The translations under genes were made by a program, and so were the position numbers. A DNA stretch of 45,288 bases from Ornithomonoglobus_A sp045532455. Its GTDB lineage: Bacteria; Bacillota; Clostridia; UBA1381. Each line of letters opens with the position of its first letter. Positions within the stretch are counted from its first letter, which is position 1. The stretch covers positions 1-45,288 of the forward strand of contig JAZSFX010000003.1 of the NCBI GenBank assembly GCA_045532455.1. The letters are read 5' to 3'. Below, piece by piece: positions 9,601 through 16,627 of the stretch. The notes beneath the pieces are model-generated. The model saw only the letters and a program-made list of their open reading frames with translations. It was not told the origin of the DNA and searched no databases.

Positions 9601-10210
9601 CACTTCCTGTATAATACACATCTGTCAAGTTATCGCAAGAATAAAATGCAAAGTCCCCAATACTTTTTAAACTGTCAAACATCGTTATGCTCTTCAGGTT
9701 GGAGCAATAAAGAAATGCTGTTTCCCCAATGCTTGTTACATTCTTGGGGATTGTTATGCTTGTCAAGTTTTCACAACAACCAAAGGCTTCTGCCCCAATG
9801 CTTGTTACACTGTCAGGGATTGTTATGCTTGTCAGACTAAAGCAATCGGCAAACGTACCATCCTCAATACTTGCTATACTACCTAAGATTGTTATGCTTT
9901 CCAGGCTGAAGCAACCACTAAACGCACATCTCCCAATACTTGTTACACTATCAGGGATTGTTATACTTGTCAAGGGAGCATAACCCTCAAATGCATAGTT
10001 GGCGATACTTGTTACAGGGTACCCCTCAATGGTTTGAGGAATTTCTAGTTCTCCGCTTGCAGATGTATTACAACCTGTGATTGTTACCTCGTCGTTTGAT
10101 ATTGTATAAGTCAAATTTCCATATGTAGCTGCCATTGCCGTATTTGGAATGATAATTATTGATGTTGCCATACACAATGCAATCAGTAAACTCATAATTC
10201 TTTTTTTCAT
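6632..10210 (-). CDS. Secreted multidomain protein: BspA-type LRR, lipase-like domain, InlB-type repeat
   Basis: 1192 residues. A signal peptide spans 1-28. About residues 55-200 are BspA-type (LRR_5) repeats of roughly 23 residues with the LTSITIPDSVTSIG pattern. A class-3-lipase/Mbeg1-like hydrolase follows: GYSRGA gives nucleophile Ser391, and NAADAVPYV (Asp453) and AVHEPDTY (His646) are candidate triad partners. Residues about 815-882 resemble an InlB B-repeat (FIGWYDGE), and another LRR-like stretch lies near 1010-1090. No LPXTG or SLH anchor is seen. It is probably an exported surface or secreted protein; a substrate cannot be inferred. It stands alone behind its own promoter. Confidence 0.85.
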   Translation of the reverse strand: MKKRIMSLLIALCMATSIIIIPNTAMAATYGNLTYTISNDEVTITGCNTSASGELEIPQTIEGYPVTSIANYAFEGYAPLTSITIPDSVTSIGRCAFSGCFSLESITILGSIASIEDGTFADCFSLTSITIPDSVTSIGAEAFGCCENLTSITIPKNVTSIGETAFLYCSNLKSITMFDSLKSIGDFAFYSCDNLTDVYYTGSEEDRSKILISGGNDCLIYATIHYNHGIFDKLFSGSAYDYNHSLARLTFDFVEAGFSATTDDFAKGGSDTSSIAKKRYANIKNKYDEYGFTTNQKFYNYGIALTDTSDKAAYSIASRDIMVNGKTKKLVALVVRGGKYGGEWVSNFNVGRDSTYSQGFKKPADDITEKLKSYISAYKSKDVVLWMTGYSRGAAIANLVAANMVDYSQKCSCLNSENIFTYTFATPRPVHVKNANAANEKYNNIFNIVNAADAVPYVLLSDWGFGRYGITKTIISNAPTQVKSHYKEITGNTYSISQDQRSAVSNLVKLLSNLADSKQEFSNKYAEPIKDIVHWLMVDKEANENASLIEYATTKYASGDVVRCYQYASGDVEAYKRVLKKAGINDEYIKLIKEIGTILELNGISVDEFFDDLTGNNALSLLKSVLRIISSVSSLNGQFAGLGAVHEPDTYRAWLFGLDDPEKIYITSKSAGEVFNENANKYKKQLIQCPVDVEITDADGNVVVSVVNHEILIDELPVVVVDDKIKIFYYDNFEDYDVKITAYEEGEVNYYVSEYAVGAEETKRVCYNNIEVCANETLTGTVNDEIDTDVANYDLILSENTISNTEVLANEELENLSVTITSEGSGVAADITEASKGDYVTVNAEPFAGAEFIGWYDGEVYLSENAEYSFVIEESRSLIAKFTVTDAEISDVSVPKIEDRVISSSATITANEEVEGVLVFNAYAGDTHVTEYRCNVSMSAGETETFESQFDEDGAINRITACLYNNSGVAKTAELSVCVVRDLLTGENDEYKYIIYPDDTVEITQIKAMVGETFEIPTVIDGYTVFALGENLFKDNVDIKEVTVPDTVSLIRTSAFLGCENLGWINFKGSMEEWNCMTLIGDDALPETVSIATSITENPASIHSIDFTNENEKEIARVNFDYVKEKAKVYFVLYDTNGEMTSIKAGDVFATDKTAGFELGSEDDIENSLIKVFCWSETGNLKPLSKVFKYNE

Positions 10211-10264
10211 TATGTGTTTCCCTCCAGATATTAATATTTTAATAAATTGGCGTTGCGCAAACTC

Positions 10265-10293
10265 ATTATATCACACAAATCTTTTTAATTCAA
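10265..10293 (-). promoter_or_regulatory. Sigma-A promoter of the LRR/lipase-like gene
   Basis: On the minus strand TTGAAT (10293-10288), 17 nt, and a perfect TATAAT (10270-10265), about 55 nt before the ATG at 10210, which has a GGAGGG RBS. Confidence 0.75.
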
Positions 10294-10314
10294 CACAATT
10301 CTTGCAAAAAAGAG

Positions 10315-11037
10315 TTAATTTTCCCACTTTTTTCGAATGTCCTCTATCACCTTTTTTTCTATCCTCGAAATCTGCACCTGCGACACGCCTATGACCTCGG
10401 CAACCTCAGCTTGTGTTTTTCCTTTTAGGTATCTCAAAATCAGAATTTGCCGCTCACGAGGCTTAAGGGCGCTTAGAATATTCGAAATCATAACTCTGTC
10501 TATTATCTCCTCCTCACAGCTTTCGCCCCCTATGGTGTCTATGAGGTGTACCTCCTTGTTATCCTGATGATAGCTCTCATAAATAGACTGCGGCGGAGAT
10601 GAGGCCTCAAATGCCTCGGCAAGCGTGGATGCTTCAATTTCGCATTTTTTTGCGATTTCGTTTATGGTTGGCTCGCGGTTTAGCGTCTTTTGCAGCATCT
10701 CGCGTGCACGGTAGCCTTTTAGTGCAATTTCTTTTACACTTCTGCTTATTTTTATTGCTCCGTCATCTCTTAAAAACCGCTTTATTTCGCCCATTATCAT
10801 AGGCACTGCATATGTAGAAAACTGCACACCAAAATCTAAGTTGAACTTGTCCACCGCTTTTATAAGTCCTATTACTCCTATCTGCGTTAAGTCCTCTCTT
10901 TCGTAGCCTCTGTTTGAGTATCTGTTCACCACACTGTGAACAAGTCCCATATTTTCTTCTATAAGTCTATCCTTTGCTGCTTTGTCCCCTTCACGTACCC
11001 TTTCTAAAAGTGCACTGTTATCTCTCATTTTACTCAC
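10315..11037 (-). CDS. sigF: RNA polymerase sporulation sigma factor F
   Basis: A 240-residue sigma-70 protein with region 2 (GYEREDLTQIGVIGLIKAVD), region 3 and a region 4 helix-turn-helix (KTQAEVAEVIGVSQVQISRI). Length and order match SpoIIAC, which directs forespore-specific transcription just after asymmetric division and is held inactive by SpoIIAB. Its start overlaps the spoIIAB end by 8 nt, indicating coupling. Operon position rules out the related sigma-G and sigma-B. Confidence 0.96.
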   Translation of the reverse strand: MSKMRDNSALLERVREGDKAAKDRLIEENMGLVHSVVNRYSNRGYEREDLTQIGVIGLIKAVDKFNLDFGVQFSTYAVPMIMGEIKRFLRDDGAIKISRSVKEIALKGYRAREMLQKTLNREPTINEIAKKCEIEASTLAEAFEASSPPQSIYESYHQDNKEVHLIDTIGGESCEEEIIDRVMISNILSALKPRERQILILRYLKGKTQAEVAEVIGVSQVQISRIEKKVIEDIRKKWEN

Positions 11038-11455
11038 CTATGTGCTTTATAAGAGTAACCTGTGTGCCCTCGCCTACTGCGCTTTTTACTTCTACCTTAT
11101 CCATAAACGATTCCATTATTGTAAAGCCAAGACCAGACCTCTCCTCTGTGGGTTTGGAAGTATACATCGGCTCACGCGCCTTTTCTATGTCCGCTATACC
11201 CTGTCCGTGGTCGGTGATTTTTATAGTGAGAGTTCTCTCCTCTATTTCGCCCTCCATTACTACTGTTTTATGTGTTTGTGAATTGTAACCGTGAATTATG
11301 GCGTTTGTTACCGCCTCCGAAACTGCGGTTTTTATGTCGTTTAACTCCTCTAACGTGGGGTCGCATTCTAAAACAAAAGCCGCAATAACAAGTCTTGCAA
11401 AACACTCGTTGTCGGATTTTGATAAAAACTCCACTTTCATTTTGTTTGTAACCAT
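11030..11455 (-). CDS. spoIIAB: Anti-sigma F factor / SpoIIAA kinase
   Basis: A 141-residue GHKL-type ATPase. The N box (AVTNAIIHGY), G1 box (DHGQGIADI) and G2 box (RSGLGFTIM) are present. It binds sigma-F with ATP and also phosphorylates SpoIIAA, so the ATP/ADP state decides which partner is held. Start and the spoIIAA stop share one base (TAATG). Its place between spoIIAA and sigF is the canonical order. Confidence 0.96.
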   Translation of the reverse strand: MVTNKMKVEFLSKSDNECFARLVIAAFVLECDPTLEELNDIKTAVSEAVTNAIIHGYNSQTHKTVVMEGEIEERTLTIKITDHGQGIADIEKAREPMYTSKPTEERSGLGFTIMESFMDKVEVKSAVGEGTQVTLIKHIGE

Positions 11456-11796
11456 TAGTTTCTTACCTCCTCAATAACATCTTCGAGCTTGTCCGCTATA
11501 TGCGCAATGCTTTTTAAGTTTGCCATCTCGATTAACCGTTTTATATTCTGATTCATACCAAAAATGATTATGCGACCGCCAAGTGAGTTTATTTTTCGGT
11601 ATCTGCCCATAATTACACCAATTCCCGATGAGTCCATAAACGTTACCTTACTAAAATCAAAGGCAATGTTAATTACTCCGCTTTTCATAAGTACTCTGTC
11701 TATTTCGTTACGTAGTGTGTTTGCAATGTGGTGGTCTATCTCACCCGACACCCGTACAACCATCATTTTATGACGGTTTAACAGTTCAATTTCCAT
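11455..11796 (-). CDS. spoIIAA: Anti-sigma F factor antagonist
   Basis: A 113-residue STAS-domain protein. The phosphoacceptor motif is MDSSGIGVIMGRY; the serine at about residue 57 corresponds to the one phosphorylated by SpoIIAB and dephosphorylated by SpoIIE. Unphosphorylated protein frees sigma-F. The RBS is AAAGGAG before ATG 11796. Upstream there is a hairpin (GCACAGA/TCTGTGC, 11822-11846), a REP-like unit and the structured repeat at 11934-12033. A possible sigma-H site (AAAGGGTTT near 11900-11892, then AGCAAAA) is only a weak match. Confidence 0.95.
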   Translation of the reverse strand: MEIELLNRHKMMVVRVSGEIDHHIANTLRNEIDRVLMKSGVINIAFDFSKVTFMDSSGIGVIMGRYRKINSLGGRIIIFGMNQNIKRLIEMANLKSIAHIADKLEDVIEEVRN

Positions 11797-11834
11797 AACA
11801 AAAATACTCCTTTCTTAATGTGCACAGATGATTA

Positions 11835-11865
11835 CACAGTCTGTGCTAAATACAAAGTCCCCTAC
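11835..11865 (-). repeat. REP-like unit in the spoIIA leader
   Basis: On the minus strand this begins GTAGGGGAC and continues TTTGTATTTAGCACAGAC. It closely resembles the unit at 31337-31309 (GTAGGGGAC, then a segment ending TTTTAGCGCAGACCG), so it is a variant of the same repeat family. It sits about 40-70 nt before the spoIIAA start codon. Confidence 0.6.
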
Positions 11866-11933
11866 AGTATATTTTGCTTTTTTGTTAGACAAACCCTTTG
11901 ATGTTTTATGACAACCTTTGTCGAATTATATGC

Positions 11934-12033
11934 AAGCAAAGGGAGCACTCCGTATAATTCTATTGCTCAAACAGATAAATCCTACGGATTTAAAACTCAC
12001 AATATCAAATTATACAGAGCACCCTCTTTGCTT
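11934..12033 (-). ncRNA. Candidate structured RNA element, copy A (upstream of spoIIA)
   Basis: A roughly 100-nt element read on the minus strand. The outer arms, GCAAAGAGGGTGCTCTGTAT and GTGCTCCCTTTGC-type, pair over 24 positions with one mismatch. Four non-Watson-Crick pairs are G-U on this strand but A-C on the other, so the minus strand fits an RNA. Inside are TATTG/CAATA and a 7-bp hairpin (TAAATCC/GGATTTA). Copy B at 24315-24409 keeps the core (TTTGATATTG, GAGTTT, GAGCAATAGAATT) but has different, still complementary arms. It lies about 140 bp before spoIIAA. Function and family name are unknown to me. Confidence 0.7.
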
Positions 12034-12056
12034 TACAATATTTTTACTAAAAACTG

Positions 12057-12085
12057 TTGCAAAAGACGCGCTGATATGCTATAAT
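12057..12085 (+). promoter_or_regulatory. Sigma-A promoter of the truA-hslO operon
   Basis: TTGCAA (12057-12062), 17 nt, TATAAT (12080-12085) with an extended TG two bases upstream. It is followed by a leader with nested pairings (AATGAAT/ATTCATT around GCAAG/CTTGC, 12093-12130) before truA. No intrinsic terminator follows these hairpins. Confidence 0.8.
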
Positions 12086-12147
12086 AGAGGGTAATGAATT
12101 GCAAGGGTTTTCTTGCTCGGATTATTCATTTATAACGGGGTATTGGT

Positions 12148-12885
12148 ATGAATATTAAGCTTACAATACAATATGACGGTACAAACTATCACGGGTACCA
12201 GATTCAGCCTAACGGAATTACTGTTCAGGAGCTTTTAGAGAGCTCTCTTTCCAAAATTACGGGCGAGGAAATTCACGTTGTAGGCTGCGGAAGAACAGAC
12301 GCAGGCGTTCATGCTCTGAACTTTGTGGCAAACTTTAGCACAAGCTCAAAAATCGCACCCCAAAACTTTGCAAATGCGCTGAATTCGCAACTCCCCTACG
12401 ATATACGTTGTCTTAAATCGGAATTGGTGAGTGATGAATTCCACGCAAAAAAAAGCGCAATCAAAAAAACATATATCTATAAAATACACAATGCACCAAC
12501 TGCCGACGCGTTTTTACGAAACTACGCGTGGCACTACAAATATCCCCTTGATATACAAAAAATGCAAAAGGGGGCAAAATACTTTGTTGGCGAGCACGAT
12601 TTTAAGGCGTTTGTTGCCGCGGGCTTCAGTGCAAAGACAACCGTGCGCACAATTTTTGACCTTGACGTACAAAAAGACGGTGATATTATAACCGTATCTG
12701 TTACGGGGAACGGATTTTTATATAATATGGTGCGTATAATAACAGGTACACTCGTTTATGTGGGCGGCTCTAAAATTGACGCCGATAGCATTGGTGATAT
12801 TATACTATCATGCGACAGAACACGTGCAGGCATAACTGCACCGCCGCAGGGACTTTTTATGAAGGAGGTTTTTTATATTGAATAA
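12148..12885 (+). CDS. truA: tRNA pseudouridine(38-40) synthase
   Basis: A 245-residue protein of normal length. Catalytic Asp51 sits in VGCGRTDAGVHAL, and YDGTNYHGYQ near the start and GNGFLYNMVR near residue 190 are family signatures. It isomerises uridines in the tRNA anticodon arm at positions 38-40. It is the first gene of a six-gene rightward operon, and its last codons contain the AAGGAGG RBS of the next gene. Confidence 0.96.
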   Translation: MNIKLTIQYDGTNYHGYQIQPNGITVQELLESSLSKITGEEIHVVGCGRTDAGVHALNFVANFSTSSKIAPQNFANALNSQLPYDIRCLKSELVSDEFHAKKSAIKKTYIYKIHNAPTADAFLRNYAWHYKYPLDIQKMQKGAKYFVGEHDFKAFVAAGFSAKTTVRTIFDLDVQKDGDIITVSVTGNGFLYNMVRIITGTLVYVGGSKIDADSIGDIILSCDRTRAGITAPPQGLFMKEVFYIE

Positions 12886-14362
12886 CGACGATAAAGAGTT
12901 TGATGATTTAATAATATATTCCTCCGACGAGGACACAAAAGAGGACGTATCAGCTCCCGAGTTTGAGCCTCAGAATATAGAAGATGAAACAGTTATTCAA
13001 ACAGGATTAACCAAAGAGGAGGAGGAAGAGCTCGACAGATACGAAATGTCAAAAACCGCCGATGTCGAAGAAGAAGCTCCCAAAAAGAGAACTCTCCCAA
13101 GCAAAAAGACGGTTATGAAAACAATTTTGTGGGTATTGGGAATTGCTGTTCTTGTGAGTGCCTTGTCTGTGGCAAGCACACTCGACTTTGTTAAGGATTA
13201 CAAAAATAACTTCCGAAGAAATCTCGCACATATTATGCCTGCTTTGTTTTTACAAGAAATAAGCGACGAGGAAATCGCCAACGACCAAAGGGTCATCTCG
13301 GGCGATAACGGTAACATAACCGTAAACAGAGTAAACAAAGAGGTCGACTTCGGAAGCGGAAAAGAAACAGAAAATAAATACGTTTTTGACGTAAAAAGAA
13401 GCGTGCTTGTACCGTTTGAGGGTGCGAGCGAGGGCTCGTTTGACACATACGACAAGGGTATAGTATGCGGCAGGGCAAACAGTCTTAGCTATATAAACAA
13501 AAACGGAGAAATTGAATGGGAAATAGAGACACCCGTATCTATACCCATTGTAAAATGCGAGGGCAACTACATTCTTGTTGCGGAAAATGGCGGTAACAAA
13601 TTCTTACTCTATAACGGAATGGAATGTCTTTTTGAGACAACCTCAAATGCGAAAATAATAAGCGCAAATGTTTCATCAAACGGAGACACGGTTCTTGTGG
13701 TGGATAAAAGCGGCTACAAGGGCGGGGTAAATGTATATAACCGCTACGGTAAAGAGGTTTTTGTATGGTCATCGGGACAAAACAACGTTCTGTGCGCCGA
13801 TATTTCCTCTGCAACAAGACGTGTTGCGGTAGGTCTTGTCAATACCGACGAGGAGGTGTATTCAATAATCCGTACCTTTGATATTACAAAAGAGGAGTCA
13901 ACCTCGGCAATCCGCTTTGACGATACCATTATTTTTGATATAGGCTATTACGGAGATACAATAACAGGCTATGGCGACAACTCTATGATTTGTATGACCT
14001 CATCGGGTCGTGTTATTGCCGACAGACGCTACAACAAGGTTAATATTGCGCATTACGCTCACGATGATGACGGAAACAAGGCAATTCTCTTTGATAGCGA
14101 TAATCTGCCCATCGTGCAGACCTACAACAAAAAAGGCTCAATAAAACACGAGCTTACAACCGAGGAGCTATCGAGCTCTCTTGCCATAAAGGACAACGCG
14201 CTTATTTACAACAGCGGAAGAGACATTCTTTTAAGAAAGGGCTCAAGCTCAACAATCCGTCTGTACACTGCAACAATGGATATACAAAATCTGTATCTTA
14301 TAGATTCCGATACATTTGCAGTTGTACATTCAAATAGTTTAGAAATTGTGGTGATGAAATGA
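12878..14362 (+). CDS. DUF5711-type membrane-anchored beta-propeller-like protein
   Basis: 494 residues starting at TTG 12878, supported by AAGGAGG at 12862-12868. The N-terminal about 75 residues are acidic and cytoplasmic-looking. One membrane segment follows at about 85-107 (TILWVLGIAVLVSALSVAST). The rest is a row of beta-strand repeats with propeller-like GD/NG turns. It overlaps truA by 8 nt and cvpA by 4 nt (ATGA). I think it belongs to DUF5711, but the function is not known. The arrangement suggests a single-pass protein with a large extracytoplasmic propeller. Confidence 0.75.
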   Translation: MNNDDKEFDDLIIYSSDEDTKEDVSAPEFEPQNIEDETVIQTGLTKEEEEELDRYEMSKTADVEEEAPKKRTLPSKKTVMKTILWVLGIAVLVSALSVASTLDFVKDYKNNFRRNLAHIMPALFLQEISDEEIANDQRVISGDNGNITVNRVNKEVDFGSGKETENKYVFDVKRSVLVPFEGASEGSFDTYDKGIVCGRANSLSYINKNGEIEWEIETPVSIPIVKCEGNYILVAENGGNKFLLYNGMECLFETTSNAKIISANVSSNGDTVLVVDKSGYKGGVNVYNRYGKEVFVWSSGQNNVLCADISSATRRVAVGLVNTDEEVYSIIRTFDITKEESTSAIRFDDTIIFDIGYYGDTITGYGDNSMICMTSSGRVIADRRYNKVNIAHYAHDDDGNKAILFDSDNLPIVQTYNKKGSIKHELTTEELSSSLAIKDNALIYNSGRDILLRKGSSSTIRLYTATMDIQNLYLIDSDTFAVVHSNSLEIVVMK

Positions 14363-14934
14363 TAATTGATATTATATTTATTGCTATTCTTGCCATAGGT
14401 GCATATCTTGGCGCAAAAAAAGGACTTATAAGGTCAATATGGGGCATAGGCGCGTGGATTCTGACCATCATACTTGTAAAGATGATGGCAGAGCCCGTTT
14501 GCGAGATTATCTCCAACACGTCTTTGTACATATCATTAAGGGATAGCATATTCTCAAAAATCTCCCAAAAGGGAATAGAAAGCTTTGCTTTTGTTGGGCA
14601 AAACCTTATAACCGACGTGGCAGGCGACGCGGTAAGCGCTCTTTCGGATATTATAGCGCGCGCACTTTCGTACATTATACTCATTATAGCAATACGTCTT
14701 CTTTTGAGTGTTGTGTTTATAGTGGTAGACCTGCTTTCGAAACTGCCTGTAATCTCGGGTGTTAACAAGCTCACGGGCACTGTAATAGGTATTCTTAATG
14801 CCTTTATAATTTCGATGGTTTTGCTTTCTCTTATATCAGTTCTTGGCATTAATTTTGCAGTGCTCTCTATTCATGACAGTGTGATTGTGAAATATTTATA
14901 TAACAATAATATATTACTTAACTTATTCATATGA
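14359..14934 (+). CDS. CvpA family membrane protein
   Basis: 191 residues with four to five membrane segments and the CvpA opening: IDIIFIAILAIGAYLGAKKG followed by the RSIWG turn. In Enterobacteria CvpA was named for colicin V production; in Firmicutes related proteins are small integral membrane proteins of uncertain role, perhaps in envelope stress. ATGA overlap with the preceding gene indicates coupling. Confidence 0.85.
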   Translation: MIIDIIFIAILAIGAYLGAKKGLIRSIWGIGAWILTIILVKMMAEPVCEIISNTSLYISLRDSIFSKISQKGIESFAFVGQNLITDVAGDAVSALSDIIARALSYIILIIAIRLLLSVVFIVVDLLSKLPVISGVNKLTGTVIGILNAFIISMVLLSLISVLGINFAVLSIHDSVIVKYLYNNNILLNLFI

Positions 14935-14947
14935 GGAGGAAGATAAA

Positions 14948-16609
14948 ATGTACAGTGATATAGTAAAAAAAGGAATAGAAAAAACTCCGCACCGTTCGCT
15001 TCTTAAGGCGTCGGGTTTGACTGACGAGGAAATCAAGCGCCCCCTGATTGGTGTGGTAAGCTCAAAAAATGAAATTATCCCGGGACATATTCATCTTGAT
15101 AAAATTGCCGAGGCAGTAAAAGCAGGCGTAAGAATAGGTGGCGGAACACCTTTGGAGTTCCCCGCAATTGGTGTGTGCGACGGTATTGCGATGGGACACA
15201 AGGGAATGAAATATTCACTTGCATCACGTGAGCTTATTGCCGACTCTGTTGAGTCGATGACTATTGCTCACGGACTTGACGCACTTGTACTTATTCCAAA
15301 CTGCGACAAGATTGTTCCAGGTATGCTTATTGCCGCGTCAAGACTTAATATTCCCGCTATTATAGTTTCGGGCGGTCCAATGCTTTCGATGAACTTCGAC
15401 GGTAAGGACAGAGATTTGAACACTGCTTTTGAGGCAGTTGGTGCGTTTAAGGCAGGTACAATCGACGAGCAAAAGCTATGCGAATTAGAGGAAGCCGCTT
15501 GTCCTACCTGTGGCTCTTGCAGCGGTATGTTTACTGCAAACTCAATGAACTGTCTTTGCGAGGTGCTTGGTATGGCACTTCCCGGAAATGGTACAATTCC
15601 TGCAGTATACTCCGAGAGAATTCGTCTTGCAAAGCAAGCAGGTATGAAGATTATGGAGCTATTGGAAAAGGATATAAAGCCGCGTGATATTATAACTCCC
15701 GATTCTTTATACAATGCATTACGTGTTGATATGGCTTTGGGTTGCAGTACAAATTCAATGCTTCATCTTCCTGCTATTGCATACGAGGCAAAAGCACCGA
15801 TTTCGCTCGATTTCGCAAATCAGATTTCTGACGAAACTCCAAACCTTTGCCATCTTGCACCTGCAGGCGAGCATCACGTTCAGGATTTGTATGCCGCAGG
15901 CGGTGTTCAGGCACTTATGAACGAGCTTTCCAAGAAGAATTTGCTAAAGCTTGATACTATCACCGTAACGGGTAAAACTCTTGGCGAAAACATAGCAAAC
16001 TGCCCTGTTAAAAATTACGAGGTAATCAGACCCATAGACAACCCATATTCACAAACAGGCGGAATTGCAGTACTAAAGGGTACTTTAGCGCGTGATGGTT
16101 CGGTTGTTAAGAGAAGTGCAGTTGCAAAAGAAATGCTTCAGCACCAGGGTCCTGCCAAGGTATTTGACAGCGAGGACGAGGCAATAGACGCAATCTACAA
16201 GGGAAAGATTGTAAAGGGCGACGTTGTTGTTATCCGCTACGAAGGACCAAAGGGTGGTCCCGGTATGAGAGAAATGCTCTCTCCAACCTCTGCAATATGC
16301 GGTATGGGACTAGATAAAGACGTTGCGCTTATCACAGACGGACGTTTTAGCGGTGCAACAAGAGGCGCGGCAATAGGCCACGTTTCACCCGAGGCAGTTG
16401 AGGGCGGCGCTATCGCATTCGTTAAAGATGGCGATATAATAGAAATTGATATAGAAAAGGGAATCTTAAACGTTATGGTTTCCGACGAGGAAATGGCAAA
16501 ACGTAAAGAGGGATGGACTCCTAACGAGCCAAAGATTAAAACAGGCTATTTAAGAAGATATTCAAAGCTTGTTTCTTCAGCAATGCAAGGCGCAGTAATG
16601 CTCGATTAG
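14948..16609 (+). CDS. ilvD: Dihydroxy-acid dehydratase
   Basis: 553 residues, the normal length. Fe-S ligands are visible in PNCDKIVPGM and ACPTCGSCSGMFTANSMNCL, and the C-terminal DGRFSGATRG signature is present. The enzyme dehydrates dihydroxy acids to the 2-keto acids that precede valine, isoleucine and leucine. It has a strong RBS (GAGGAGG) 13 bp after cvpA. No other ilv/leu genes are nearby, and I see no T-box leader, so its control follows the housekeeping operon promoter. Confidence 0.97.
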   Translation: MYSDIVKKGIEKTPHRSLLKASGLTDEEIKRPLIGVVSSKNEIIPGHIHLDKIAEAVKAGVRIGGGTPLEFPAIGVCDGIAMGHKGMKYSLASRELIADSVESMTIAHGLDALVLIPNCDKIVPGMLIAASRLNIPAIIVSGGPMLSMNFDGKDRDLNTAFEAVGAFKAGTIDEQKLCELEEAACPTCGSCSGMFTANSMNCLCEVLGMALPGNGTIPAVYSERIRLAKQAGMKIMELLEKDIKPRDIITPDSLYNALRVDMALGCSTNSMLHLPAIAYEAKAPISLDFANQISDETPNLCHLAPAGEHHVQDLYAAGGVQALMNELSKKNLLKLDTITVTGKTLGENIANCPVKNYEVIRPIDNPYSQTGGIAVLKGTLARDGSVVKRSAVAKEMLQHQGPAKVFDSEDEAIDAIYKGKIVKGDVVVIRYEGPKGGPGMREMLSPTSAICGMGLDKDVALITDGRFSGATRGAAIGHVSPEAVEGGAIAFVKDGDIIEIDIEKGILNVMVSDEEMAKRKEGWTPNEPKIKTGYLRRYSKLVSSAMQGAVMLD

Positions 16610-16627
16610 TTCTTGAGGTTATAGAAA

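Noticed and set aside
9640..9990. Tandem DNA repeats with a period near 69 bp
   Set aside because: Fully explained by the 23-residue LRR repeats of the secreted protein.
14880..14947. A T-box or amino-acid leader before ilvD
   Set aside because: The gap to cvpA is only 13 bp and shows no T-box sequence or terminator; ilvD is inside an operon.
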